A stretch of 64,000 bases of DNA from Hsuehochloa calcarea (GCA_036346395.1 CM070594.1:27189385-27253384); one strand, 5' to 3'; shown: positions 20,268 through 33,879, counted from the stretch's first letter. Translations and numbers: made by a program. Notes: generated from the sequence alone by a model not told the origin.

Positions 20268-21800
20268 TGTAACATACAAAATTTAGGGTTTGTATTTCAA
20301 ATGTATAAAAATGTGATCTTTTTAAAAAATTCGCATCTTGTTGTCCCTCAATTTATTTGGATTTCTATTCAAGGTTTTTGTTTATCTTAAAACCTAAACA
20401 TCAATATATGGAAAACATAAACTTATGGGATAAACACCACAAAGTGAAATAATAAAGTTGGTAATTAAAAATTCAAACTCATCATATTCACACTAAGTAT
20501 GAATTGGGAAATTAGTTAAAGCACACCTTGCAAATTTTTCCTTAAATCAAATGAATTAAAATGCAAGCAAACATAACACTAAAAGATTTTTTGGGAACAA
20601 TATACTACAAATAAAACCCTAGAAAAATTCCAAAAGGAACTAAACTATGACCTAAGCCTTCCATAAAAATTTCAGAATTTTTGGAGCTATTTTGCTATGT
20701 CTAATAAAATCCAAGAGCACTCAGCCTTTAAAAAACACTGAAAATCAATTTCCTTTTTCCGTCCTCCCGCTGACGGGCCACCCGTCAGGCACGCTGTTCC
20801 TCCGGCCGAGCCAGCCAAACCTGGTTCCCACCAGACCAGCTCAGCATAGCTTCTCTCTCTCCAGTTGACATCTGGGCCCCACCTACAGTGCATCTCCTCT
20901 ACGTAGCCTACATGCATTGCTTCGCGTCCGTGCGCTCGCCACACCGTCGCTCGGCCGCCGATAACTCCGGTCACCCTCGGTTCTTTTTTGCACTGCCTAT
21001 AAGGATCCATCATCGAGCCACCCGAGTCCCCGTTCTTATCTCCCTGCCATTTCGCTGGTGCCCCCTTCTTCTCCATCAAACCCAACAACGAAGAAAGCGC
21101 AGTGCCCGCACTGGCCGCACCGCCATCACGCCGTTCCAGCTGCTTCGGCTAGCACTAGTCATTGTCGACCGCGTCACAACGTGTCCTACCTCTCCCGGAT
21201 CCAAACCCCTCAAGCAATTTGGGAAATCCTCCACCAGATAGCCGTGCACCCCCCTTCTTCTCCGGTTGTGGCCGAACCCGCCTCTGTCGTTAGCACTCCA
21301 GCTCCGATGACCCTCTATACGATTTCATTCTACCCGAGCACCCTTGGGCCTTACTACTTCCTTCGTCACCACCCACGCAGGCTCCCCCTCCTCGTAGCGC
21401 CACCACCGTGTGGACACTATCGCGCCGCCCTGGGTTGCTGCCGCCGGCCCAACTCAGTCCCCTTCAGCTCCCTCCGAGCACACCGGTAAGTTCCCCTCGG
21501 CCTCCTATTGCTCATGCTTCTCCTAGTTATCACCCACTCCCTCTTCGGTGCCACTGCACCACTTCACCTCCACAGCCGGCCACTGCGAGCCCTCGCCGCG
21601 CCGCTACCATCCACCTCAAGGTGCGCCTCCACCACCCACGGGACCACCTCGGCGCCATGGTTCCAATTTTTTTCTAGTCTCGCCGCTGCCATCCTCTCTG
21701 CTGCCGGCGACATATGTCGCCCGAGCCACCGTGAGCTTCCCCTGTAGCTGCCCTTCTCTGTTATCTGTGAATCCCTCTCTGTGAAACACTGACAATAGGA
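20268..21800 (+). mobile_element. LTR 5' part, gypsy-type, plus orientation
   Basis: It begins TGTAACATACAAAATTTAGG at 20,268, directly after the MULE reading. An AT-rich first 450 bases and a C-rich interior (20,760-21,780) match the layout of gypsy-1's LTR. The right end is not resolved. The C-rich open frames at 20,888-21,784 have no protein motifs and are regarded as composition artefacts. Confidence 0.5.
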
Positions 21801-22080
21801 ACCTACTGTAAGAGGATTAGTACTCTTAGCTAAGTGTTGTAATTAACAAATTAATCAATCAAAAGAATTGGTTAAATGGATATTTTAATTTGTTAGCAAA
21901 CACTCATTCTTAGAATGATTCATCACTCTAGATGAATGATCAGAGAAGAGGACAATGAGAAATATTGAAATATCAGTGAAACCCATTTGCAAACCAACTA
22001 TCAAACTATGAGAACATGGGCGATTTAATTTGTAATGCTTAACCCTCCAATTGGTCCTAGCATCACAATTTAAATTTTTC

Positions 22081-23380
22081 GTTCTCGGTGTACTATGTAC
22101 CTTCCAGGAGCGGTACACACACACACACCCCATCACAAACATCAATATCAATCTATACATAAGTTCTTACAATATCAAAACTTCATAATTTACAACATAT
22201 TGAACTTACAAGGTTCAGTTTCATACAAAAGGGTCGACCAGCTAAATAATAAGATAAATATTAAGTACGCAGTGAATAATAGTGAATAAACTAAAATAAA
22301 AATATGAATTAATCATAAATAAATTCCCAATGGATTGCCATAACACGCAGGGCAACCAACTGGGTTCAAACATAGCAAATCGACGTTCATGCACAATCTT
22401 TCTTACTCGATTCAATCTCGACGCCTGCTATCCAGATTAGTAAATGAAAGCAAACAGTGAGTATACGAATGTACTCCACAAGATTTTACCAAACTTATAC
22501 ATAGCTACATGCAAGCTCTACTCAAAAGATAAGGCTATAGGGTTTATTTTCAGCGTAAAGCAATATTTCAATTGAATACAAGTAGTAGATTCAAATTGCA
22601 ATTTAGCAAATATTTTTAATACTTCAAATAACAATGAGCAAGTAACATTAGAAATTAACAGAACATCTATAGGTGGCTGCCCCTGCAGTACACAGCCATA
22701 GCATGAGAAACCATTCTCAATACCACCCATCAAGTTTTAAGTTTAAATTCCAAAATATGGAGTCTAATTCTTACGGGTTGTATCCAAGCGTGTCCATAAC
22801 TTATGACGAGTCTATTCAAATAATTTATACCCTATAAGGGTGTACAACTTTACTCATACGTCGAACTGCTCCTTTTGCCAAGCTATTTAGCACACTTTCT
22901 TAGGTATGCCGGTGAAGCTAAGTCCTACGAGATATTTTCCAATATAATTCATTAACTATGAGTCGCCTGTATGGATGGAAACCCATACGTTGTGTCGGAG
23001 TCATTAGTAAAGCTTCAGTCAACTGCCCCTTGGGGCAAAGCCTAGGACAATTACCGATGCCCTCGGTGTGGAGAACCTAGACAGGAACCTACTCCCGCAC
23101 ACCCATCACGCACAGAACATTTTTAAGACAACACACACAACCTCCTGCGACTCGGAGGTAACACATGTCAAAGTTCTAAGTCAAGAGGGGTCCCATATAT
23201 CCCGCATGTGGTTGCACACAAAATGGGTTGCGCAAAATGCTTGGTACAGTTGTACAAGTAAATCGGTCCTTGTTGACTTGGGCACAAACTATTCACACTC
23301 AACAATCACACTATACAAACCATTTGCCCAAGTCCAAAATGTTTTATTTCCATTTTGAGTTTTCCAAATATGATAGCATA
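22081..23380 (-). mobile_element. LTR part, gypsy-type, minus orientation
   Basis: Its landmarks run in the same order as the start of the minus LTRs at 25,414 and 44,119: a stretch with GTGAGTATACGAATGTACTC, then ATGGATGGAAACCCATACG, then short G-rich phrases. The left boundary is uncertain. It is cut at 23,381 by the CACTA terminus, so this LTR was probably the CACTA insertion target. It contains (CA)n at 22,115-22,128. Confidence 0.45.
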
Positions 23381-23397
23381 TACTACTACAGAAAAGT

Positions 23398-23800
23398 ACA
23401 TCACAGACAGTTCGAAACCATCATCACAAACGGTTTTTGAACCGTCTGAATTTTTATGTCTGGTTATCACAGACGGTTTTTGAACCATCTGTGATAAGGC
23501 TCAATACAGACGGTTTTTAGTTGAAACCGTCTGTGAAGGGGCACTATCACAGACAGTTTCAACCAATAACCATCTGTGATATGTAGTGTATCATAGACAG
23601 TTCTATTTACAAACCGTCTATGATATGTCGGATATCACAGACAGTTTGTAAATAGAACCGTCTGTGGTATGTAAGATATCACAGATGGTTTGTAAATATA
23701 ACCGTCTGTGATATATGCGTATCACAGACGGTTGTTGGTTGAAACTGTCTGTGATAGTGCCCCTTCACAGATGGTTCCAACCAAAAACCATATGTGATAG
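23398..23800. repeat. CACTA 3' subterminal repeat cluster
   Basis: About a dozen copies, in alternating orientation, of the motif ATCACAGACGGTT / AACCGTCTGTGAT start 17 bases inside the terminus. In characterised CACTA systems such repeats bind the TNPA-type protein. Confidence 0.9.
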
Positions 23801-24031
23801 TTCATTTATACCTAATTATTTTATTTTATTCTCGGCCAGCCTTAGGAATTGTTAGCCATGCCCTTCAAAAACTAGCAAGCTAGCAGAAATGAGATACATC
23901 ACACAGATGAATCAATTGTTGACACAACACAAAGTGATCATTTACAACTCAAAATCAATTACAAAAGATTATGTTCAAGTATATATTGTCGCTAGATTTA
24001 CATTTGAATTACAACTACTCAAAATGATCAA

Positions 24032-25413
24032 TTACAATTGAAACTCTCCGTTGGCATTAACGATCTCCATCTTGATGAAGGCGCAGAGCGTCCCTCGAAC
24101 CTCCGAGACCTCTTTCATAGCGAGTGCATCTAAATATATGGTCATGTCCTGTCGCTAGCATGAGTAAAGTAGTAACTATATATTTTTTAAAATTTATATT
24201 TAGAAAATAATTATTGCGAGATTGACAAACCTCGAGATCCTTCATCTTAGCACTAACCAATTGCCGCATATGATGGCAAACGTAGAATGCACATAGGTGA
24301 TCTTATTTTTGCTAGCGGCACTACAAAAATAGAATTACATATGTAGGTACAATCAGTTCGAGGCGTATTATTACGAAGTATGATATAGCATTATTGTGTT
24401 GTAACGCGTACCGGAAATCGTGTCCTGTGTTGTAGTACTAGATCCTTTGTATAGCCCTCCTTGTGCAACATAGTTGATGAATGACCTGCATGATTCCAAA
24501 AAGTTATCCTCAACCATTTTTAAAAGAAGGAACACTACAATAGAGTTATGTATAGAGGAAATGAGTATACCGGTCGAGTATTTCTTTCAGAAGGGTGAAG
24601 TTGTAGTTTTTATTTAGTAGGGAATCAATGTATATTACCTTATTCCTCTTTGGTATAAGGACTAATAAGATCCAGCGGAACCTCATGTATGTCGCTATAG
24701 TCATAAACCAAAGTTCGTGCTGCGTATAAAGTACAAATGAAATTTGTATAGCAAGTAGTGAAGCACTTACTTATGGTTGTACAACACCATTATGTAGTCT
24801 TTGTCGTCCTGAGCAATCAATCCCGTCGTTATGTATTTGATGACGTAGGATGCGTCTTCGTTGATAGTTTGCTCAAAGATGACGTGTGGGTTGAGGAAAC
24901 CCACCAGTTCGTTCCGTCGATGGGCATGTTTCATTAGGTATCTATACATAAGCAATGAGTTGTGATATTTATCGGTATTACGTGAGTGTAGAACCTGATT
25001 GTACATACTTACAGTGTCCAACATCGTAGAAGTGAGGCGTCGAGGGCAGCGAGATTGAATAGGTCGAATAAGTCGTCGAAGCCCACGACGAAGTGGCCTG
25101 GCTCAAGGAAGAAATGCTCCTTCGTGTATTTGAACGTTATTATAGTATTTGTACCCCTCATGTTGGGTCTTTTCCATGTACCAGGCATGCAAAAACTGAC
25201 AAGCTACTCCAGCGCGTGCTAGCACTGTGTCGAGGGCCAATGGACTTCCGAGGGAGTATTTCCCAGGCTTGGAAGGCGCCTTAATGTTCTTCGATTTTGA
25301 TTTGGTCTTAAGTTGCATGTGGCATGTGTTCCCATGAGACGACTTAGGAACCGATACGGTGACACGCTTTTCTTGTTCCTTCAGCGTGTTCTCTACGGCA
25401 ACTGATGAGGCAG
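24032..25413 (-). pseudogene. CACTA TNP1 C-terminal part: Ulp1-like (C48) cysteine peptidase domain
   Basis: Ulp1 peptidases remove SUMO from proteins; copies occur fused to transposon proteins in plants. Exons read leftwards: KAPSKPGKYSLGSPLALDTV and CQFLHAWYMEKTQ (25,103-25,318); EPGHFVVGFDDLF and DASLLRCWTL-like text; FLNPHVIFEQTINEDASYV (24,767-24,925); then TIATYMRFRWILLVLIPKR and VIYIDSLLN (24,575-24,716); then DHLCAFYVCHHMRQLV (about 24,250-24,305); then KEVSEVRGTLCAFIKMEIVN, ending at 24,032. Catalytic Asp (YIDS) and Cys (DHLCAFY, codon 24,293-24,291) are present. The expected His before Trp is Arg (FRW, codon 24,677-24,675), so it is probably inactive. The 5' side is cut at 25,413 by an inserted LTR and resumes at 37,265. 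Confidence 0.8.
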
Positions 25414-25561
25414 TGTCGGACCAGGGAGTAATACCCCCAAATCCTCTATGTATTTCTGAACTAGTTCTATGATCAGTAGCTAGTTCACACAGTAAACAAA
25501 TATAGTAACATCCATAATTCTCATAGCTTTATTAATAAATATCAGAGTTGATGACAAGAAA

Positions 25562-25811
25562 TGTAATACCCCGGCCTACTCATAGCGTGGCCCATGTGGC
25601 CCATGAGGAGTTGTGTGGTGGGATCAGTCCCACATTGCTTGTCTCAAGTGAGTTGTAGTAGTATATAATGCATGTTGGATCCAAACGTAGCACCTCTGGG
25701 TTAACCCTTTTACACGAAGCGAGGACGAAAGTGTAAGTGAGGTACTATGTGTGTGCGGGTTCGCCCCATGGTGGGCTGGGCATTGAGCCGATGTTGGGTC
25801 AGGGTGTTACA
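25562..25811. mobile_element. 250-bp solo LTR (TRIM-like) with TSD AGAAA
   Basis: It starts TGTAATACCCCGGCC and ends GGGTGTTACA. It is flanked by a perfect 5-bp duplication AGAAA (25,557-25,561 and 25,812-25,816). Length and ends fit the LTR of a terminal-repeat retrotransposon in miniature or another short LTR element. It is nested in LTR-F, whose sequence resumes on the other side. It codes for nothing. Confidence 0.85.
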
Positions 25812-27499
25812 AGAAAGCCTTACAAGCCAACATAGAACAAACACAGCGGAAGACGAAGAAATAGTATAGTCCAGCTGATCTGCCATAGGTAATCGACCGG
25901 GGTAGCGGCCTAGTCGTCGAGATCAACACCGGTAGCGAAGTCATTCTCCTCTAAAATTTATTTGCATGAAGCAAGGATGAGCACAGCTACCGTGCTCACA
26001 AGTTACACCTAATAATAGAGTTAATGCATGCATGGATATATCAAAAGAAGGTTTATTGGATGAATTTGCATAAAGCAATGTTTTCTTTAAATATTTGTAC
26101 TAAGTTCCAAAGTAGTTATTTTATAACTAAAATTCATTTTATAAATTCTTAAATTTTATAGTAGGATAACTTCCATATGAAATATGGTGATGGATACCCT
26201 CCTATCACATGGCTTCCTACCCAACTTCCCATTTGGATAGAAATCCAAAACCATTTGATAAAGTCTTTCGAAAACAAAATCAAAGTATAACTTTGAGTGG
26301 CTTTGCTCAGCATGTCCATGACCGTGGACACGGCTACTCGAATAGTTTTACACTCTGCAGAGGTGGTACAACCTTACCCACAAGACATGAATTCTCTAGT
26401 TTTTTGGCATTCGCCGATCCCACTGCTCACTACCTTAGGTAAGCAGTCTAGAGCACGTGTCAAGGCCTTTACAATGCGCCATTCCACCGTAGTCCTGCCT
26501 CGCTAAGGATTCACCCCTTTGGATAGAAACCCGTCGGGTTTAGGCCCCCTCTTGCGCCAAGTGGGAATACATAAAAGTATGTCATTCTGACACCCACACA
26601 TCAACATGGCACAACCACGGTGAAATATTACAAATTAGTTAGCTAGGTCCCTCCCATTCGAGACATGTGGAAGTACGATGTGGCTTAGCAAGATGCGACT
26701 CGAAGACCGGTCCTTAACTAACTTGGGCGACTTCCAAAATAATCCCTGGGCCTCAATCCTACCCAGATTGAGCCTGTGCATAAACCTGCACCCACCAAGC
26801 ATCCATTTCACCCAAGTACAAACCAACTTTTCCTTTTTTCTTTTCAAAATCATTTGCAAAAATCTTCCATGACAAACCAATGCCATAGACTTTTAAACAA
26901 TAGTTAATCATTTGGCTAAAATTCCCCAAACTAAATATTTTTGCTCTAAGCATGTCTTTGCATAATATTTTCAAATGATCCCAGTTCATACTATCGTATC
27001 AACTAGGTTTTTATCTAGGGTGACAATATATTTGATTCAAATATCAACATTGGCCATACAAAGGATTTAGGCATAACAATAAATTTAAAACATGTATTTA
27101 AATTAAATTGAATAAAAATAAGCATGCAATAATAATTAAAATAGAATTAAATAATTTGAAATAATGGGATCAAATATGATCAAAGGTATAACTTGCCTTG
27201 CTTAAATAATCGATGCTCTCAAACGACGACGAAATCCAGTTGTCCGAAGTTGTTGAAATCTATACGCGTAAACGATCCAAATTCAAATAACATTCAAATA
27301 AAATGCAACTAAAATCCAAAAATTATAAAATAAATACTGCAAGCAATATATTAACTTTATATGAATTTAGGAATTTGAATGGGCTCAAACGGAGTTTGGA
27401 TGAAGATACGGCTTCTGGAAGTTCTAAACCTAAAGAAAATACTCAAAAAGGAATTCAAGTATTGTTCTTCTTCTGACAACTGGTCACTTCGAACACTGT

Positions 27500-27760
27500 T
27501 CATCTTGCATGGTCGGAAGGAGTTATGATGACACTGGTCGAAAGAGATTTTGACAACACTGGTCGAAAGAAAGGCTACAACTTGCTAATCGGCAGAAGCT
27601 ACGATTACCAGGTCGAAGTACGACTATCAGGTCGAAGATAGCTACGACTACCTAGTCGAAGAAAACTACGATTATCTGGTCAAAGAAAGCTACAACTACC
27701 TGGTCGAAGGAAACTATGACTATCTAGTCGAATAAAGCTACGACCATCTAATGCAGCAAC
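27500..27760. repeat. Tandem repeat, 24-bp period, in LTR-F
   Basis: Several copies of units like CTACAACTACCTGGTCGAAG plus four bases. The clearest run at 27,665-27,745 has an exact 24-bp period and earlier copies are irregular. The CTGGTCGA core resembles the GACCAG core of the copia LTR repeat at 17,069. Confidence 0.8.
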
Positions 27761-27951
27761 GACGACGCTCAACTACGGCCTACCGCGGAAAATTTTTGTT
27801 GCGCGAAAAGAGAGTGGCGAATTTCAGTGATAGGAAGGGGAAACCGAGGGGCACGCGGCGATGCAGTAGGCTCGGGAAAAGAATGACTGAGGAGGGAGAA
27901 CAGAGGTGGAGAAGTTTGGTACAATGGGTACGTAGCATGGATTGCATGCTC

Positions 27952-29613
27952 CACGACTATAAGGAAGTCAAGCACCTACAATCGCTAATGCACTTGAATA
28001 GTGAAAGTCATAGAAGAATTATGGTAAACAAGGCCATGATGGCTTATTACAATGCATCACAAATCATAATTAACGACAATAAAAGTCCTCAAGTTGATTG
28101 AGAGGAGTGCAGAGAGATCATTCTTCCTTGTTATAAATGAAAAGAACACATGGCATTCGTCTACAAATACGAACAAATGTAAGCATTAATTCACACAACA
28201 TACATGACATCAATCATTGAATACAAATTACTTGCTCGCCACACAAGAACGGGTTGGGAGGTAATTGAGATACCCTCCACTCACCGCTTCACCGCCTACA
28301 ATATAAAATAATGGAAATAAGGACAAGCGAGTATGGAAATGCTACACGTGTCCTCCCTCAATCTCTAACCAAACTACCCAAATAAAAGTTCAATTGGATC
28401 AATTTACCCAACCATTTCAATTATCCCTAATCTGGCAGTTTTACTAGAAAATTCACCAATAAAAAACCGTAAGTCCAAAAGACCTGAAACCAGTGCTCAA
28501 ATTTTCTTAACTTAACTGGCTACAAAACTCTAGTTGATGGTAAACTCTAATTCGGCCAATACAGAGGTCTAACCACCCAATGAAAAACTACAACTGCAGT
28601 CTGCCCAGAATTCAGAACAGCCCTAAAGAAAATGCTCTAACTTTTAAACCACTGATCCAAATAAAGTGATTTTTATCAGCCTGGAAACATGGTGAAATTA
28701 TCTTCACAAACCTAGTTGGGTGGCCGACCTGATTCTGACTCTAACTAGATCAAAACCTAGGTGCAACCGACTATACCCAGCAGTTCTATCAGACAGAGCA
28801 GTACGAACTAAAACAGTCATAACTTTTAATCTACTGGGTGAAAAATCGTGATCCAGGTGCCAAAAGAAAGCTAACGAAACCAGGAACAATTCTCCAGAAG
28901 GCGAAGACCTCCAATTATGCCTTTAAGACACCCAAAACCGAGTCACAACATTCTGGACCGAATCAATCTACTAACAGAAATTAAACGATGCTACTAAAAT
29001 CATTGAATCGACAACTCAAACGCAATCTAACAGCGATGGGGGCTCTTGTTACCCTTGTAGACCCGAAGAACGACGAGGATCAACTTCCCGAAGGTTGCTC
29101 CTCTTCTTCAATGGCCGGCCCCAAAACAGCGAACCCGCAGATTGCAAGCGCCGTGGGAAGAACCGAAGATGTACACGTGGAAGACCGGGGGGGTGCAACT
29201 CCGAGGATCACCAATGGCAGCCACCAATGGGGAGGAGGCGCCTAGGAGGAGGGGAGGTGCCGAGTGGGGGAGAAGATGGGGGCGGCTCCAAGGGGGAGGA
29301 GGTGGGGGCGGCTCCAAGGGGGAGGAGGGGAGGCTTTAGGGTTTGGGGGAAGTGGTGCCCCCCCCTTTGGCCGGCCCCTACATGGGCCGGCCGGCCCACT
29401 CTTGGGCCACCTGGGTCGCGAACTGCGGCCCAGGTTGCCTGGTAATAACGTATACCCCGACTATTGGAATTTTCCGACGAAAACGAATTCTTTTACTCTC
29501 TCCGACCTCTTTCTTTCTACCGAACATTTCCGAAGAGTTGTAAATCTCGTTTTTGAATAAAAACCCCAGACAAATACAACGATACAACCTAACTGGATAA
29601 ATGAGGTATTACA
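27952..29613 (-). mobile_element. 3' LTR of the Tekay-like element
   Basis: On the minus strand it starts TGTAATACC (29,613) next to the polypurine tract and runs about 1.66 kb to the CCACGAC boundary near 27,952, which is approximate. A G-rich section at 29,230-29,340 holds a short tandem repeat of GGGGGCGGCTCCAAGGGGGA type. Confidence 0.75.
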
Positions 29614-29615
29614 TT

Positions 29616-29632
29616 CTAACCCCCTTAGAAAA
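29616..29632 (-). other. Polypurine tract of the Tekay-like element
   Basis: On the minus strand CTAAGGGGGTTAGAA lies directly before the LTR start TGTAATACC. Confidence 0.75.
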
Positions 29633-29683
29633 GATTCGACCTCGAATCTACGCAACAAACTTCGAGAAAGATAGATGAACAAC

Positions 29684-32600
29684 TTAGGTAGTTACCTGAG
29701 ACAAACAGGTCGGGGTATTGCTCTCGCATGCGGGACTCCAACTCCCAAGTGGCCTCTCTCTCAGATGAGACCAAAGAACTTTGACATACTTTAGAGTCTT
29801 ATTCCTCGTAACCCGCTCGATTCTTCTAATATCTTCACCGGCCGGACTCGAAGGTAAGGTCTTGCTTGACAATCAACGGCTCCAAAGGAATGACATGATC
29901 CGGGTCTCTCGAAACTTTCAAAGATCGAAACATGAAACACGTTGTGAACCCCACTCATAGAATCGGGAAGGTCCAAACGGTAAGCTAGCTTCCCAATTCG
30001 TGCCACGATTGGGAAGGGTCCAACATACCTTGGACTAAGTTTCCCTTTGGTGCCGAAACGCACCACGCCTTTAGATGGCGATACTCTCAACAGAACTTCA
30101 TTTCCCACCTCGAATTCCAAATATCGTCTTCGACATCAACGTAGCTCTTCATCGGCTTTGGGCGACCAACAAATTCGCTAACCTCGCCACTCTTGCCATC
30201 TGTCTGCTGAACCCACGGGACCCAAGACTGCCCGCTCTCCAACCTCATCCCAGCACAACGGGGACCTGCACTTACGCCCATAAAGAACCTCGTATGGTGC
30301 AGCTCGAATACTGGAATGATAACTGTTGTTATAAGCAAACTCTGCCAAGGCTAAATGCTCTTCCCAATTCCCTTTCGTGATAAAACACAACACCGAGCAT
30401 ATCTTCTAATGTCCGAATGGTGCGCTCGATCGCCCATCCGTCTGGGATGAAAGGTCGTGCTAAGACGGAGTTGTGTGCCCAATGCACTCGCAAACTTTCC
30501 CGAATTTGAAAGCGAACTTGGCGTCTCGATCGAAACAATGGTCTTTGGCACTCCGTGCAAACGCACAATTTCGTACATAAAGAGGAGCCAAATCGCTTCT
30601 TCAATTGGTTGTACGAATAGGAATGAAATGTGCGGACTTCTTGAACCGGTCCACAATAACCCAAATAGCATCCTTTCTCGCATTGCGTGCGAGGTAAACC
30701 AACCACAAAATCCATAGATATATCGTCCCATGGCCAAACCGTACCTCCAGGGTTGCAATGATCCTCGCTGGTCGCTTGTGCTCACCTTTGACCACCGGGC
30801 ACACCCCACATGAAGCCACATACCGTATGCGATATCAATTTTCATCCGTTTCCACGAAACTTTTCTTTAAATCTTTGTACATCTTGGTCTCCCGGATGTA
30901 CGGTATAAGGAGTACGATGGGCCTCTTTCAAAATCTCCAATTTAACTCGAGACTCTGTGGCACACAAAGGCGCTTTAAATCGCAAAGAATCAAATTTGTT
31001 CACACCGGTGACCACCTTGCCCTCGCCGCAACGCTCTCACTCGTTGGAACATCTGATCTTCTTGTTGTGCTACTCGCACCGATCCGAAGGGTGACTCTAA
31101 AATCAATCGAGTCTCGATGCAGGCGGTACCCGCAGCGTAAAGAAATATCCATACGCTCAAAGTCGCAATAAGACAATCGAGGATAGGAGGTGTCGCCTTG
31201 CGACTCAAGGCATCGGCTACCACATTAGCCTTGCCGGATGGTATGAATAGTAAGATCATAGTCCTTGATCAACTCTAGCCATCTCCTCTGCCTCAAGTTC
31301 AAGTCCTTCAGGTAAAGATGTATTTCGTGCTCTTGTGGTCGGTGAACACATCACAAGATTCGCCATACAAATAATGACGCCAGATCTTCAAAGCATGAAT
31401 CACTACAAACAAGCTCTAGATCATGGGTGGGATAATTGCTCATGCTTCTTCACTTGCCTCGATGCATAGGCAATCACTTTACCATCCTGCATGAGTACAC
31501 AACCAAGTCCAACTATGGACGCATCTGAATAGATAGTGAATCTCTTCCAGGCTCAGGAAGAGTAAGAATTGGAGCAGTCACTAATCTATCTTTCAAAGAG
31601 CAAAAGCTGCGCTCACAAGCATCGACCACTGAATCTAACACCTTTCGTGTCAATCGGGACATCGGTTTAGCAATGGTTGAAAACCCTCCACAAACCGCCG
31701 TAATAGCCGTACTAAACCTTAAAACTCCTTACTTCTTTAACATTGGTTGGTCTCTTCCACTCAACCACCGTCGAAATCTTACTAGGATCAATCAAATACC
31801 CTTCCGATTAATAACGTGACCCAAAATCCAACTTCGTAAATCCGAACTCACATTTCTTCAGCTTGGCATAGAATTGATTCTCTCTTAAAGTTTCAAGTAC
31901 CAACCGCAAATGGTGGGTGTGATCCTCCTCTGTCTTGGAATAAATCAAGATATCATCTATGAATACCACAACGAAATCATCAAGGTATTGATGCAGCATA
32001 CTGTTCATGGCTTCCATGAAAACTGCAGGAGCATTCGTTAGTCCAAAAGACATAACTTTATACTCATAATGACCATACCTCGAGAAAGCCGCTTTCTCAA
32101 TATCCCGCTCACGAACTCGAATCGATTATAACCCGATCGAGATCAATCTTAGAAAATATTCTAGCTCCTTTCAAGCGGGTCAAAAGATCATCAATGCGAG
32201 GCAAAGGATAGGCAGTATGAATAACCACCCATACCCGTAATAACATCGAATGGTGCCAATTGAATAACCATAAGATTCGCAGTGAAAACCTCATCATCTA
32301 TCGAGATAGAACAACCGGACAGACGGTAGAGCTAGAAATAAGTCCTCCGGGAGCCGACTACCACCGACTCGTAAATAAGTGAAAACTCAAACCCACTTTT
32401 CTAACAAACTCCAAAGACACGAACGAGTAAGTAGCCCCGAATCAAACAAAGACAAAGGCATCATGCGAATCAACAAGTAAAGTACTGTCACCACATCGGG
32501 GCGTCCCAAGGTCTCGAGGGTGGGCATGGCGTAAACCCCGATGCACCGTGCAGAAGACGCACCAACGCTCGTCGGAAGGCTGAAAGCCGGAAACAGCACC

Positions 32601-33879
32601 GGAGGAACAAGCGACGGAGGGCGGATGGTGCGGATTCCAATAGAACCTGCAGAGGCGCCGGAGTAAAAGCTGCAGTGGACCCCATCTTTGGAGGGTACCG
32701 TGGTGCGAGGCGCCGTCAGTCTGAATCAACCTCTGTGGAAGCCGGAGGAAGAAAGCGCTGGGACGGTCTCCCATTTGATGATACTAGCTGGATTTTGCTT
32801 GCACATCGAGGACTTGTGGCCCTCCGACCACATCACCGACATGTTCCCTTGAAGGAACATTCAAGCTCGATGCCCGCACCACACCGAAACACTTCATGCC
32901 CCGACTGAACAGACGCAATCGTAAAGATGAAGAACGTGGCGCCAAGAAGAAGATCGCCATCGCTGAACCGGACGGAGGGTTGGTTCTTGTGAAACCTCTT
33001 AGCGGTGGTCGAAAAGACCCACCACCTCCACCGAAACTCCGCTCGCCACTGCCGGATCCACGATAAGCAGAACCACTAGCAACATGCCCTTGCGGCGAAG
33101 GAGCTCTTTCCAACTCCATCCTCTAGCTTTGCCAACCACCGAGCTAAAGTCACGAGACTGTTGCTCCCGAACCGGCGATACTCTGATTGAGGCCCAGCGA
33201 ACCTCTTAGCCTTCTCTTTATCATCACTTGCCACGGTGGGACAAAGCGCACAGATTGTTAAATCCGGCCTCATACTCGATATCTGACATTTTCCTTGCAC
33301 ATAGGTCGAGTGATTGCTCCATCTTCTCGATGAAGGAGTCGAGGAAAAGCGTGTCCGAACCTCTCCACAAAAACCTCCCAAGTAACAAGACCTGCTACTT
33401 GGAGTCCCGGAAGACAGACCCCTTCCCACGAGATGTCGGCTGGCCCTTCACCGAAAGGCCACAATCGCGCTTCTGCGCGGATGCCACTCTAAAGCTCCAA
33501 ACCGACGCTCCATGTACCTCAACCAGTCCAGTAGCTCGAACGGTGTACCGCCCACAAAAGTGTCCAGACGGCGACATCCACTCACGGAGGCTCATCCTAG
33601 CCTCGGGTGGAACAAAGAAGAAGAACGAGTTCCGCAGCAAAGTGCAGCGAAGCAGCGAATGGCCGCTGCAATTGTTGGCGAGTTGTTGATTCTCCCTTAA
33701 TAGGTGCGAATGAGATCGGCGGTTGCGGCGGTGGCTCAAGAATCGAGGCGCAATGAGGCAATCTCCTCGATGCAAAGACCACCAACCCTTCAGACGAAGA
33801 CGATGTAGGCTCGCGGACGCGCCACGACCCCACTACGGGTCGGTGGGCGACCACGACCACGGCCTCTACCTCTTGCCAT
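29684..33879 (-). pseudogene. gag-pol polyprotein of the Tekay-like element, many frameshifts
   Basis: The start is ATG at 33,879 (MARGRGRGRGRPP, a Tekay-style Gag beginning). In order leftwards: Gag core around 33,780-33,080 (FGALECH, SDDKEKAKRFAGP); zinc-knuckle-like Cys/His region near 32,900; protease-like DSG/FVSLEF remnants near 32,460-32,390; reverse transcriptase with LPRIDDLLTRLKGARIFSKIDL (near 32,170) and the catalytic VFIDDILIYSKTEEDH (near 31,940); RNase H remnants 31,750-31,300; integrase with a Cys/His region near 30,800, IWVIVDRFKKSAHFIPI near 30,640 and EFAYNNSYHSSI near 30,320; and the C-terminal GKLSPRYVGPFPI (30,030) and VKVLW (29,790), matching chromovirus chromodomain tails. 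Small indels break it into many frames, so it is dead. Confidence 0.88.

Noticed and set aside
20888..21784. Possible C-rich host gene exons
   Set aside because: No domain, no splice structure, and the composition matches LTR interiors elsewhere in the window.
25562..25811. Cassandra element (LTR with 5S rRNA-like core)
   Set aside because: No 5S-like internal control region is visible in the 250 bases.
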